From Pseudevernia furfuracea (lineage: Eukaryota > Ascomycota > Lecanoromycetes > Lecanorales > Parmeliaceae): DNA of 64,000 bases. The stretch lies in the NCBI GenBank assembly GCA_022315425.1, contig JAIUPT010000019.1, forward strand, positions 930,001 to 994,000, given 5' to 3'. Under the pieces are notes generated by a model. That model was not told where the DNA came from. It ran no database searches and worked only from the letters and a program-made list of their open reading frames with translations. Below, piece by piece: positions 44,984 to 55,855 of this stretch; within the stretch, counting starts at the first letter, position 1; each line of letters starts with the position of its first letter. The position numbers and the translations under genes are program-made.

Positions 44984-46626
44984 ATGCCCATAGTGCCTCC
45001 AGCAGTCCTGCCGTGGTGCGTCGGGCCAAAATCATGTGCCGAGCAAGGACGTCTGTCAGAACTTACCGCCATATTTATCATGGCTGCACCAGGCTGCGCT
45101 GCTGCTCATGAAAATATTTCTCCCACCTACTGTCAATCCCCAATCAACATGGGAACTCCCGTTGGCAACGAGGCCGGACCTCCAATTACTGATCAAGACC
45201 TAACTCCAGCCTTCCTGGCGCAGAGCCTTCAACCAAACATCTATGCAGCCTGCATTGTTGTTACTGTAGCCGCGACTTTTACAGTTGCGCTTCGCCTACT
45301 ATGTAGACGACTGGCCAAGGCGTGTTTGTGGTGGGGTACGTACCTTCTAGAATCAAGACATGCTGTGGGAGCCAAGGGACCTTTTTACTCCCGAGACTTG
45401 TCTTGCAACTCCATCTCCTGCCTCGAATCAGCAATGAATGCTGACTTCGAGATTGAGTAGATGATTGGATGATCATTGCAGCGTTGGTGAGTGTAAAGTG
45501 CCATAAAGATTGGGTGACTGCTCTGACCGAGTATGAAGATCGTTGAATGGGGTCTATCGGCCTTGCTTTTGTACCAAACTACCGCCTTGAATTTTGGGAG
45601 GCATGTCGAAGTGCTGAAGGCATGGCAATTGACTCCTTTTGCAAAGGTGAGTCGATAAGACCTATCGTACCGCAGGGTATCATGTTGACAAACGGTAGAG
45701 CTTGATTGCCACACAAATCGTATACTTTGGCGCCCAAACGCTGGTGAAAGTCTCGATTCTGCTATTGTACCACCGCCTCTTCGGGGTCAACAAATGGTTC
45801 CGAATCACGCTTTGCGTGGCTGGAGCGTTAACCATCACGTGGTTCATCGCTGCGTTTCTAGACTCGTTATTCGAATGTGTACCCGTACAAGCCATCTGGG
45901 ACAAAAGCATAAGGGATCCTGAATGCCAGGATGTTAGAGCGTCTGCGCTGGGAACGGGGATCGTGAATATGATCCTTGATATCATGTTTCTGATTATACC
46001 GCTTCCGATGATATGGAAGCTACAAGTCACCAGAAGGATCAAAGTTTCTTTGACGGGTATCTTCCTGCTTGGGGCTTTGTATGTCTCTCTTGGCCGTTTC
46101 AATGGCTTCATTTTCCGACTGACCTGGAATCTAGTGTCTGCGCCACCTGTACGTATTATGGGATTACATATCTCCTATTCTGTGGACCAAAACTTGAGTC
46201 TTAAGACAATGTCTTGGGGGTTTCACTATCGAAGAATGTTTGAGGCTCGATCTACCCCTCTTGTATAGGTAGTACTAACGGTGAAGTTCCAATTCAGCCG
46301 CTGTCCGTATACACGCGATTTTTAGAACGGACTGGACCCTGACGGATCCGAGTTGGACTGGTTTCGGCTTAGGGGTCTGGAGCACGGTAGAGTCATGCTG
46401 TTCGGTCATAGCAGCTTGCCTTCCAACAATGAAGCCTCTTCTTACCCGCGCCAAAGCTCACACATCACATGCGAGAAGCACGAGCACCAAGTCGTCAAAG
46501 GACATCAAGTCCGCTAGCAGCGGGAGCAAAGGGGGTCCTGTGGGGTTCACCTCCGCCTCCATCTCCAAGGAAAGCTCCATATCAAAATCTGGACGAATAC
46601 TTCCCAGGTTTGGAGAACGGAGATAG
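44984..46626 (+). CDS. Fungal rhodopsin-fold integral membrane protein
   Basis: Seven-helix protein of the fungal rhodopsin-domain/PTH11-like group. Six exons: 44984-45335, 45461-45486, 45539-45646, 45699-46078, 46135-46148 and 46298-46626, giving 402 residues. Diagnostic blocks are ACLWWDDWMIIAAL, TPFAKSLIATQIVYFGAQTLVKVSILLLYHRLF, SLFECVPVQAIWD, an IPLPMIWKLQVTRRIK helix-loop, and VRIHAIFRTDWTLTDPSW. Exon 5 is only 14 nt but is needed to reach SAVRIHAIF. Introns 1 and 5 (125 and 149 nt) are introner-like; the others are 52-56 nt. The start is uncertain (in-frame ATGs at 44984, 45080 and 45149). The C-terminal tail may be frameshifted near 46531. Confidence 0.8.
45336..45460 (+). mobile_element. 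Introner-like intron 1 of the rhodopsin-fold gene
   Basis: 125-nt GTACGTAC to GAGTAG intron. It has AATCAAGACATGCTGTGGGAG, then ACTCCCGAGACTTGTCTT; these can pair (AAGACA/TGTCTT and GGGAG/CTCCC). It ends with GAATGCTGACTTCGAGAT. It lies at a codon-phase-1 site in LWW/DDW. Confidence 0.8.
46149..46297 (+). mobile_element. Introner-like intron 5 of the rhodopsin-fold gene (diverged)
   Basis: 149-nt GTACGTAT to TTCAG intron. It has TCTCCTATTCTGTGGACCAAA and CTTGAGTCTTAAGACAATGT, which parallel TCTCCTGTTTGGGACCAAAG and CTGAGTCACAAGACATAT in the copy at 27630. Its 3' end uses a TACTAAC branch and lacks the ATGCTGACTCC block, so it is an older or recombined member. Confidence 0.55.
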
Positions 46627-47808
46627 CTCTTTTGAGATGAAAACATCGCCTCAGACACGGGAGAACGCGAGGTTCGAATCACATGAGACCTACGCAAATC
46701 CTTCACCGAACTTTGGACAAGAGCGGCCATTCCATTCGATACTGGGATCGGAGAGGTTCGGCAAAGGAAAGGCGCCAGTGTCATTGCTAGAGCCCAGGTA
46801 CATCGGGCCAGCGAGAATATGATGCGGTGGTGCGTGTCTGCAAGCACGACAGTGTTTAGGGTCGGGCATTCTTGGGAAGGGTGCATGATACCTATGATAT
46901 TGCAGAATGTATGAGAAGGCATTCATTTGTACATAGGCAGCATCAAAGTTACTGTACTCGTACATCACATAACTTTTGGCTGTTTGTACAACGTAAAATA
47001 CTTTTACTTTTTATACATACAGTATGTTCATGCGGACAACCGCGAGGCTCGGCCCATTCAAAGTGGGGGGCGCCAAGGCAGAAGATTGAGCTGTTGCAAC
47101 ATGACAACATCATCGGTACTATACCGAGTAGGTGGTATGAAGTGCTCCCAAGTTGAATCCATTTCAATACGTAATACTGTATGTAAGTAAGGTAAGTACC
47201 TTATGTATGTAGGATCCATACCTTATGCTGACGCCCAGGGTCTCCAAACTTTTAGAGGCGTGAGCCTTGAGGCAATCCCCCGAAAATACCACTAGTGCTC
47301 GGTATGGTAAGGTTACCGCCAGGAATCTCGTAGCGGCACATCTTGCAGCGTGTATCGTTGCAGTCATTGGTTGATGAGTGACTCTCTTTGCATGCGAAGT
47401 GCTGACAAGCTCTTCTCCAACCGCCGACCACGTCCCCCCTTTCCCAATCAAAGCGTTGCTCAGTACTAGCCTCTAGGTATCATGGCCGGCTCGGAAGGTG
47501 GGGAACCCAATCCACTTGCTACCATAGACAGACCCATGCCCTCTGTCCACTGTCCACTGTCCACTGTCCACTGCCGTCCACTGCACTGTCCAGCGACACT
47601 GGCGCGGCTACAGCCTCATGTGTTTGAAAAAAGAACAAGCATTCCGCTGCCTCCCTGCTCTGTCCCTCCATCTATTCTTACATATCCTTCAAAGCTTCGC
47701 TGTCGCCCAAGCACGTTTCAGCATCCTCTCTCCCTCACCCACTGAATAGCTTTGCTTGCTTACTAGCATTGAGACTACCTTCCCTTACCCACCACCACCA
47801 CCATCATA
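46627..47808. other. Intergenic with a CTGTCCA tandem
   Basis: The left 200 bp could encode a longer C-terminus of the rhodopsin-fold protein in another frame (to 46822). The rest is promoter space with a CTGTCCA tandem. Confidence 0.45.
47543..47592. repeat. CTGTCCA tandem repeat
   Basis: Four adjacent CTGTCCA units plus two interrupted ones, about 220 bp upstream of the BIM1-like start codon. Confidence 0.85.
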
Positions 47809-48682
47809 ATGCTCCGATCACACCCACTGCGCCTGGTCGCCACAACATGTCTCTCCCTGCTCTCCACTCTCGTTTCCTCACACACAGTCATCACGTACCC
47901 TGGAATGCGCGGCGATAATCTGCATACAACTGGCAACATCACCGGGTTCAACGGCAGCGACATCGTCGGGACCAACGGTCTTGGCGTTGGTAGCGACAAT
48001 ACATATCCCTATGGCATGCAATGGATCTACCCATGTACGCTCAGTGATTCTATATCTCCCTGGGCTTCTTGACGCTGACAGCTCTCCAGGCGGCGGCATG
48101 CCCATGTCCACCAATAGATCACTATGGCCTGTAACCGGCGGCGCTATTGGTGTTCAGCCTGGCTGGTTCCAGGGCCACTACAACGCCCTATTCTACATTA
48201 ATCTGGGCGATGGTACGGTGCCTGACAACTACTCTTTGATCATGCAACCGATGTTTGGTATTGTTGGGCCGGACAACTTCGCGTATAACGGATCGTTTTG
48301 CCTGCCCCAGGTGCCGCTGCCGGTAAATTACACAGCGGTGATAGGGACCAATGCGACGATTCAGATCATTGAGGCAGCCCAGCACGGCGCGGCCTTGTTC
48401 AATGTAAGTTGTTGGGAGCTTTCCGAGCACTCTTGAATGTAATGGCTTCTAGAACCGGTTGCTAACAGTATGGGAATACAGTGTGTGGATATCACTTTTG
48501 CGGACCCTAAAGATGTGCCGGAAGTCACGCCCGATAATTGTGCGAATACTTCAGATATCACTCTCCAATACGTCTACAGCACCAACAGTGAGACATCCGA
48601 TGCGGGGATTCTCCTCTCGAGTAAAGTCACTTGGATAGCTTCTATACCTCTCGCCGTGATGGTCATCTGGGGGCTGCTGTAG
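47809..48682 (+). CDS. BIM1-like copper-site protein (LPMO-related, X325)
   Basis: Secreted, likely GPI-anchored protein of the group related to lytic polysaccharide monooxygenases but thought to bind copper rather than cut sugar chains. Exons 47809-48034, 48090-48403 and 48482-48682 give 246 residues. The signal peptide ends at LVSS so that His25 becomes residue 1 of the mature chain, followed by TVITYPGMRGDNL, a family hallmark; this terminal His is expected to bind Cu. Blocks YGMQWIYPCGGGMP and NRSLWPVTGG follow. Several N-glycosylation sites are present. The hydrophobic end (IASIPLAVMVIWGLL) fits a GPI signal. A role in copper uptake is by analogy with Bim1 of Cryptococcus. Confidence 0.88.
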
Positions 48683-49979
48683 ACGGAAGAGGCGAGATTT
48701 CTGGAGGTTTCATACCATGCAATTGGGCCATGTGGAGTAGATATTCAAAGTGGCAGGCTTCCGGTGTTGGGTCGTTCCTTTACTGGAAGCGACGCTTCCT
48801 ATCCTTTGGCTAAAAGGAGTTGCATGGCCGGTGTTCAATTTATGCGGGCTGGGGTTTGATCATGGGATACCACATCTGAACGATTATCAACACGCCATGG
48901 ATACTTTATGCCACTTAGAACTGATGCTACTATATATCTTCAAAGGGTACCCTTTGTGTCAATGACGGAGGTGCCGTAGCCTTTGTAGCTGCTCTTCATT
49001 AATTCGTGCTTGGCCAGAAAAGGGCTTCTGGTGATAAAGTTAACCCCAAACATCGCTTTTGAGCGCCGAAGTCGTATTTCCTAGAGGCAAATCGTAGAGC
49101 TGGTTCCCAGTATCAAAGAGCTTGTCTGCGTCCCCGAGGATGGACTAACCTAGTAGGGTGCCACGGAGGTCGAGGTAGGAAAATCCAAGTCTTTACAAGC
49201 AGTAAAGAAGTGACCCGATTCGTCCCGGGTCGTTTTTTTCAGGGGCTTGTCTGGAGAGATGCGCAGCAAAAAGGCGCTGTGGGGGACATCGCCAGTGAAT
49301 AGGGGGCGTTGAGGCCAAGTCTTCGCAGTGGTATCTGAGACCCCCATGGTCTGCAGCAATCGAGAGTCGCACAGATGAGAGACTGCGGAGAAAAGGGAGG
49401 ACGAAAGGGTGCTGTATGTGTGGTTGCCATTACGCAGTCTAGAGCGAGGATCCGAGTCGATCTTTGCTCTCGTGTCTAGTCTTGCCTCGGCTTTCAAGCT
49501 GTTTTTCTATTCGATGAGATAACACGGCACGGTACAGGATCGTGCGAGATAGAGTAAGAGGAAGCAAGACCTAAGACACCGGACTGGGTGCGATACGCCT
49601 CGAATGAAAGGGAGTTGCAAAAAAACCAGAGTGTCAAAAAGCCTCATCGTGTGAACACAAATATGACACATTTCACATTTCCTAACGTAATGCACCTATG
49701 TAATGCTCCTCGTATTTCCAATCTGTACTCAGTGTGATCGCAATTAATGAAGAAATGAAGCTGACACACGCCAACAATATGGCTTTGCCTTTTCCATCAT
49801 GCCACAGTGCTGTAGGTACATGGAATGTACTTGCTTTAAGTATTGACAATAAAGCTTGAAGGAGGTCCACAACAGCCGAAGTTCACTCTGTTCACACCCT
49901 TCCGAGGACGCAGCTGGCACTGTTCGCGATCAGCATGAATCTTTCATTGATTCTACACAGTTCGTACCCTGTTCCTGTT
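48683..49979. other. Convergent intergenic stretch, no gene seen
   Basis: Downstream of the BIM1-like gene and of HEX1. A 115-codon frame (49497-49150, -) has no domain or convincing start. Nothing else was recognised. Confidence 0.5.
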
Positions 49980-50630
49980 TCACAGCCTTGAGCCATGGAT
50001 GACCTTGTAGTCCACGGCGAGCTCACGGCCTCCATCATTAATGACTAATACACGAACACTACCACGACCGTTGGCGAAGGATTCATTGAGTCTCGACCAC
50101 AATCCACCCTGATCAATAACTGGAAGACCTTGCTTCACATCGCCAGTCTCGGTCATGGCAACAACGCGGCCGTCATCGCGAATGTCGAGGACGCGATATT
50201 GCTTGAAAACAGGGCCGAGCATGTTCTGGACGATGACCGAGGGGGAAGGATTGGAGACAAAGCTCGATTCTTCGTGGAGTTGCTTGGTGAAGAGGTCAAC
50301 TCCGAGGTAGCGGTGCTGTCCAGTCTGAGCAGAGGTAGTGATACGGATGACTTGACAAGGACGACCTTGGAGGATCAACAGATCGCCAATGCGGATATGA
50401 TGGCAGGGAATGGTAATGGTGTCAGCCACTCCACCGCGACGCTCAACATAGCGAACAGTCTCATGGACTCCATCACGGACACGGGTAGGACCTCGCTCTC
50501 GATCTTCTTTCTCGATGATTACCTCCTCGCGCTCGTGCTGTGGATGGAAAGGGTGAAACACCCGGTCGGCGGCATGCTCAAGGCCGCGACGGATGGAGTG
50601 GTAGCGCCCTTCGTCGTCGTAGTAACCCAT
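49980..50630 (-). CDS. hex1: Woronin body major protein HEX1
   Basis: Self-assembling core protein of Woronin bodies, the peroxisome-derived plugs that seal septal pores after hyphal damage. From the ATG at 50630 the protein has 216 residues. Signature blocks: TITIPCHHIRIGDLLILQGR, QVIRITTSAQTGQHRYLG, DLFTKQLHEESSF, GPVFKQYRVLDI and AMTETGDVKQGLPV. It ends SRL, a PTS1 peroxisome signal. The family length for the short form agrees. A much longer frame continues upstream without a stop but also without any ATG (next entry). HEX1 genes in other fungi make long and short forms by alternative splicing, so both forms may exist here. Confidence 0.95.
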   Translation of the reverse strand: MGYYDDEGRYHSIRRGLEHAADRVFHPFHPQHEREEVIIEKEDRERGPTRVRDGVHETVRYVERRGGVADTITIPCHHIRIGDLLILQGRPCQVIRITTSAQTGQHRYLGVDLFTKQLHEESSFVSNPSPSVIVQNMLGPVFKQYRVLDIRDDGRVVAMTETGDVKQGLPVIDQGGLWSRLNESFANGRGSVRVLVINDGGRELAVDYKVIHGSRL

Positions 50631-51346
50631 ACCTGGACGATGCGGTGGATCTACGGCTGTTTCCGCTTCGATTCGTTCCTCTCGGGGTCCGGTATGACGA
50701 CGCTCGAATTCAACGTCGTAGTTGGGTTGAAAGCGTCGTCGGTAGTCACGTTCGGTAATGTCGATCTCTTCTTCGCGGCGGTGGCGGTGAGGAACTTCGA
50801 TGTCGACCTTAGTATCAGTGTATCGGCGGTCTGAATCTCGGTGGCTGCACGAAATGTCGATATTAGTGTTATGTCGTCGAAGTGGATTTGGGAGACAGGG
50901 AAGCGGGGCTAGGCTTACAGATCTCTTCTGACTTCTGTCTCCGGGTGATCGTGATGATCTCTGGTAATTTCTACTTCTGCTCGATCGTGATCGCGGTGAT
51001 GTCTGTCTGAGCGGTAACGGTCTTCCTCCGCGTAGAAAGTAACGTCGTCTTCTTTGCGGCGCGGACGGCGTTCACGGTCCTCTTCGTGGACTTTGACCTC
51101 TTCCTCGTCGTATCGAGTACGATCTTTGCGGCCTGGAAGAGAGGCGGAGAAAGAAGAGTACTTGGTTTCGTGACCTTCCCGTCCGACGCGCTGGTTGGTC
51201 TCTCTTTCTACTCTGACGCGAGTAGTATCCTCAACAGCGTCGCTCCGGTACGACGACGGGAAGACACTGAAAGGTATCGGGACCCTGGCGTCAAAGTCCA
51301 GATTGACGAGAGTGGGGGAGTCTTTTCTCGAATGCCTTCCGAGCCG
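50631..51346 (-). other. In-frame HEX1 N-terminal extension lacking ATG
   Basis: A charged reading frame is fused in frame to HEX1: 51346-50919, a 74-nt GTAAGC-TGCAG intron (50845-50918), then 50844-50631, about 214 codons with no stop. It is rich in Arg, Glu, Asp and His (RTRYDEEEVKVHEEDRERR; EEEIDITERDYRRRF), which looks like real coding sequence. There is no ATG on this strand between 51676 and 50630. The start must therefore come from an unidentified upstream exon (one candidate ATGGCC with a GTAAGC donor lies at 51793) or from a non-AUG codon. A TATA-like ACTTATAAAC lies near 51685. Confidence 0.6.
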
Positions 51347-53560
51347 TTATGGGTAACGAATCGAAAGGAAGACAAGAAGAGGCTCTTGCTTCGGGGGGGA
51401 TTGAAAGTAAGAGATGAAGGTGTAGTTTGGCGAGTTGCCAGCAACACGCTTCGATCCCGTGACTTTCAAGTGTAGAGTTGATTTCTTGATTGTATTGCTG
51501 ATGGTGAGAGCTTCAAAGTGTGAATGTTGGATGATGATCTTGGTGGTGGATTGTTGTAAAGATTGAAGGAAAAGAAACACAAGCCCTCACAAAATCGGGA
51601 GTTTGTTGTTGATCCTGGCCTTGGCGGGCGTTGCTGGGCACCGAGAAGCGCGCTAGAGACGCCTCTTTCCAGAGTTCATCACTTATAAACTCTTGTAATT
51701 TGCAAGTCAATATCCTCTGTTTCTTCTTTTGTACTACTCTACAAGCTATATGGAACGCTTACGATCCTTCTACGACTACTGTATTCGAGGGCCATGGTTC
51801 CAGCGCTCCAGATCAACTTATCCCGGGATACTTACCTACCTTCTTCGTTCTGCCGCCTGCGCAAGTGTGCGCGTCTTTTTCCACCTATCGCGTGACTGCT
51901 GCCTTCTGCACCTGTTTTCGTGGCTGCTTGCCATTGGCTTTTTTCTTCTCGTCTTTCGAATTCCAGACCTTGGGTCGCCCTGCAGCCTGGAGAATTCCGA
52001 CACAACGAATCCCAAGCCACCAGCCTATGACCGAGCAGCGGAATGACTTGCTTGGGTACCCTGCAGTACACTTGGTGATCATTATGCATGTGCAGAAGAC
52101 GGAGCTTAGTTCTTGTATTTTCTTTGGTAAACGTACATTACTTCCAATCCTCCAAATTATTCATCAATCTCAAGGCAGCCATCGTGATAAGACGCTTTGA
52201 TAGCAGACCGCTGGACCATCGAAATCGCCCCATGATGGATGATCCCTCTATGAGACATGACATTAGCTTCTTCCGCAGTCTCTGGGACGTTCTTTCTCCC
52301 ACCGAGATTGCAATGTGGTCTCGACATTGACAAATCCTCCAGCTTCGGGCCATGCTCTTGAGGCATTTGTCCATCCAAGTTATCCAGGTTCACATAGCCC
52401 GCTTGGGGCCAATGGTCAAGTTTCAGGATCCCTCTCTATCATCACTAAGCTACCTACTTGGAAATAGCACGATCGACCTGTAAAGAGAGAGAACCGGATC
52501 TTCAATCGTTTTTCAAAGTACAAGTGACCACAAGGCAGTACAAAGTCGAATGCTATTATTCGCTCCATTTTACAGGGTAATCTTTGGTGCCCAATTCTAC
52601 TGGTTTCAGTATGGAGAAGTCTTCATAGAACAAAGTGCGTCGAAGTGCGAAGATCGACGAGAAAATGATATATCCGGGTCCGATCTACAGTGAATATCAC
52701 GGGCCGTCATGTGTGGTTTGGAGTCTCTTTGAGACACTGTTGGAACACAAAACTATTGCTGCCCAATGGAACAGAAACAAGGCCGGCTGGAGCTTCGGAA
52801 ACAAATGTCAAATGTTCACCAGTCCGTTGAGCGTTGCTCAGACGCACATTGAACGGCTCTCTCGGAGTGGGGCAAAGAGGCATATGCTGAGTAAAAGAGT
52901 GTCATGAGGATTCTCTTGTTCAGGAAGATGGTGATGAAGAATAGGAACTCTAGTGTACTTAGAGAGACTAAATTTGAACAAAATACAAGGGATTGCCCCC
53001 TGAAGATTAATAAGTAATTAATTATATTATTGTAGACTCGATTTATTTGTTTTATATATATATGTATCTATTTATCTAATTAATTAATTGTTTATTATTG
53101 ATTACGGTAGTTCGACTTGCAAACTGCGTCATTCTTTACATACGGTAGAGTAAGGCAAATCTAGCCGAACTCTTTTTCCCTTGCTCGTCTTCTCCCCAAC
53201 TTCAAAGCCGGCCATACAAAATCCCCCTTCTCCCCCCACCTTCACAAAAATCACAAACCTCAAAATCCTTCAAATAACGAACTGGGCATACTGAAACAGA
53301 AAGCCAACACATCCAAACCTGCAAGGACGACGAACCCTTGCCTGGCCCTGCCGCAGTTCAACGGCGCATCCCTGCATGCAGTATTAGCGGACTTCAGCCC
53401 ACAGCGCTGGTGACCAAGGGGTTTTATATGCATATGGGTTCTTGGTTGGATCAAATTTAAAGACAAAAGTCTCTACGAGCTGCGACTTCCGAATTTCTTG
53501 CTCATCTTTGTGCTCCCACTTCTTGAAGCGAAGCAAAATTACGTACACCCCAGAGAAATA
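51347..53560. other. Intergenic, promoters of HEX1 and DUF8035 gene
   Basis: About 2.2 kb of divergent upstream space. The left part is the HEX1 leader and promoter. A strongly AT-rich patch (53009-53105, TTAATTAATTA and TATATATATA) lies in the middle. Short frames at 52635-52907 are not convincing. Confidence 0.45.
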
Positions 53561-55855
53561 ATGAGCTCTGGGTACGGCCGGGCAGGCTCACCACCCAGGA
53601 ATCGCTATGCTCCACCTGGTCGTACGTCCGCCGGCAGCTTCTTTTCCAATCCCTCCTATGATACCTATCCACCACCTACCCGCTCCAGTAGGGACTACCC
53701 ATCTGGATCCCGTATCAGCGCAGAGCGTGTAGATGCACCACGACTCCTCCCCCTTCGGACCCGCAGTCCTCCACGACGAGCTGCCGAGGACGATTACGCC
53801 GTTCGCCCTCGTCCTCGAGGCGCAACAATCGAGGCTCCAAGGATTCGAAGACCCGTGAGCTTGATAGTTCCTAGTTCTTCCGCTCGGAGTTCTAGGCCGG
53901 TCATCACAAGCGCCATCGAAAGACCTCCAAGCCCTGTGACAGCCACGCGCAGAGACCGTCGAGATGACGATTACGAACTTTTACCTGCTTCTTCCTCCAC
54001 TAGACGGCACCATCAGCGTCACTCCTCCATAGGTACCACAGACTCAGGCCGACTGGTGTCTGCAGACAGAGACCCAAGGGAAAAGACCTATCTGAAGTCC
54101 AATATGACTCGACCGTCTGTCAAGGAACGTCAGGACGAGAACGATCGAGAATATGGCTTCGAGTATACCGAGGCTACTCGAGAGCCGAGGTATCAGGACC
54201 CTTCTTATCGACAGAGATCTAGGAGAGACAGCTACAATAGTGGCCGGCCAACGAGCATGGTCATTTCTGAAGGTTATATTCCTCGATCAAATAGGGAACC
54301 TGGGCCACCTGTGTCCACGAGGGGATTTGAGAATATTGGAAGATCCGAGAGCCTCAGACAAGCTTATCATGCTAAAAATGATGATCGGGCTCCAAGGGAC
54401 TATGTACGCGATGATCGCGAAATCAGCTATCATCCAAAACCCTCCCGCCCAGAGATTGCCCTGCACCAGCCATCCAATGATGGATATGGTCCACATCTGG
54501 AGGAAGAATCACGACGGCGGCTTCGCAAGCCTGGCAATGAAGAAGATAAGCTAGATTTACGACCGAAAAATCACAAGCCCGCGCCTGAAGATGAGATTCT
54601 GGACCTACGTCCGAAATCTCGCAAAATCATACCCGATGATGACGCGCCGGAGCCGCGATCAAAGCCCCGTAAAGTTATACGAGAGGAGGAGCGACTGGAG
54701 CCAAGAATCCGAGACCCTCGCGATGAAGAGAACGACCAAGCCCGACCAAAGCCTCGTAAACCCATAATGGAGGAGGAGCGATTGGAAGCAAGGATCAGAG
54801 ACCCTCGCCATGACGACCGTGAACGAGACGGTGATGATCGCCCTAGGAAACATCGTCATAGGCGCCATCACAGAGACCATGATCACCACAGAGAATATGA
54901 TGATAGAGACGATAGGAATCCGAGGGCCCATGATGACACCCGAGAAAAGGTAGACAGAGGCGAGGATGGAGGCCCAAGCAATGGCCTACTCGCCGGGGCT
55001 GGAGCTGCTGCCGTCGCTACGGGACTAGCTGCTGAAGGAATAAGACGGCACCGGAACAAAGAGTCTCGAGATGAAGAAGGTCCACCAGCGAAACAAGTTC
55101 AGGACCGTCTGCGAGAACCTGAGCGCGACCATATGGATACAAGCTCTGTGAGCAGTGGTCTCAGTGGCGATACACTAGAAAACACAGAGGATAGGAAAAG
55201 ACGCAAGAGGCTTGAGAAAGAAGAGGAGGACCGCTTGTATGAAGAAGCAAGAGCGGAAGAGCGCCGCGCAAAAGAGAAAGCTGAGTTATTTGTTGGTCCT
55301 GTGGAGCCTGTGCTTCGCGAGCAAGCCTCCTACGAACGCCGCCCCGAAGATCGAGCGCCCAGACACCACCGCAGCTACACGCCTCGCCGTCACCACTCCC
55401 GTACGCGCGATGACGATTCCTACACCGAATCCTCGTTCTCCTCCTCGAGTGACAGCGAAGACGACAAAATCGAGCGCCAGCCCCGTGTCGTCACTCCCTC
55501 CAACGAAGAAAAACCCGTGCCTCCACCACCTCCCAAGGGCATCCTCCGTAAACCCCGCGAAAAGTTTCCCGAGCACCCTGACACCGTCCGCGAAGGTGTT
55601 GCGCCGCACAAGGAAATGCCCAAGAAAGACGTACCGCCCAATGCGCGTTGGACGAAGATCAATCGGAAGCTAGTGAACCCAGAAGCTTTGGAGGAAGATG
55701 GGATCAGGTTCAATGAATATGTGGATCATGTCATTGTACTGAAGGCGATGGACTTGGAGGAGATTGAGAAATACACAAGGAAGACGGCGGAGATTAGAGA
55801 GAAGAGACGTTTGTTGATGGGGCCTGAGCCGCCCAAGCCTGTTGAACCATTTTGA
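53561..55855 (+). CDS. DUF8035-domain protein, Arg/Asp-rich
   Basis: 764-residue single-exon protein. The ATG at 53561 opens MSSGYGRAGSPPRNRY, a conserved type of start. Most of the chain is charged and disordered with repeats: modules such as LDLRPKNHKPAPEDEI / LDLRPKSRKIIPDDD and EEERLEPRIRDPR / EEERLEARIRDPR (residues about 345-435), and a His/Arg/Asp tract (HRHRRHHRDHDHHREYDD). A short Gly/Ala patch (LLAGAGAAAVATGLAAEG) follows, then a coiled-coil-like KRRKRLEKEEEDRLYEEA. The C-terminal domain (about 690-755: ARWTKINRKLVNPEALEED, VIVLKAMDLEEIEKY) matches DUF8035. Function is unknown. Confidence 0.85.
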   Translation: MSSGYGRAGSPPRNRYAPPGRTSAGSFFSNPSYDTYPPPTRSSRDYPSGSRISAERVDAPRLLPLRTRSPPRRAAEDDYAVRPRPRGATIEAPRIRRPVSLIVPSSSARSSRPVITSAIERPPSPVTATRRDRRDDDYELLPASSSTRRHHQRHSSIGTTDSGRLVSADRDPREKTYLKSNMTRPSVKERQDENDREYGFEYTEATREPRYQDPSYRQRSRRDSYNSGRPTSMVISEGYIPRSNREPGPPVSTRGFENIGRSESLRQAYHAKNDDRAPRDYVRDDREISYHPKPSRPEIALHQPSNDGYGPHLEEESRRRLRKPGNEEDKLDLRPKNHKPAPEDEILDLRPKSRKIIPDDDAPEPRSKPRKVIREEERLEPRIRDPRDEENDQARPKPRKPIMEEERLEARIRDPRHDDRERDGDDRPRKHRHRRHHRDHDHHREYDDRDDRNPRAHDDTREKVDRGEDGGPSNGLLAGAGAAAVATGLAAEGIRRHRNKESRDEEGPPAKQVQDRLREPERDHMDTSSVSSGLSGDTLENTEDRKRRKRLEKEEEDRLYEEARAEERRAKEKAELFVGPVEPVLREQASYERRPEDRAPRHHRSYTPRRHHSRTRDDDSYTESSFSSSSDSEDDKIERQPRVVTPSNEEKPVPPPPPKGILRKPREKFPEHPDTVREGVAPHKEMPKKDVPPNARWTKINRKLVNPEALEEDGIRFNEYVDHVIVLKAMDLEEIEKYTRKTAEIREKRRLLMGPEPPKPVEPF

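Noticed and set aside
46458..46922. 154-codon minus-strand frame
   Set aside because: Lies antisense to the rhodopsin-fold tail and has no recognisable features.
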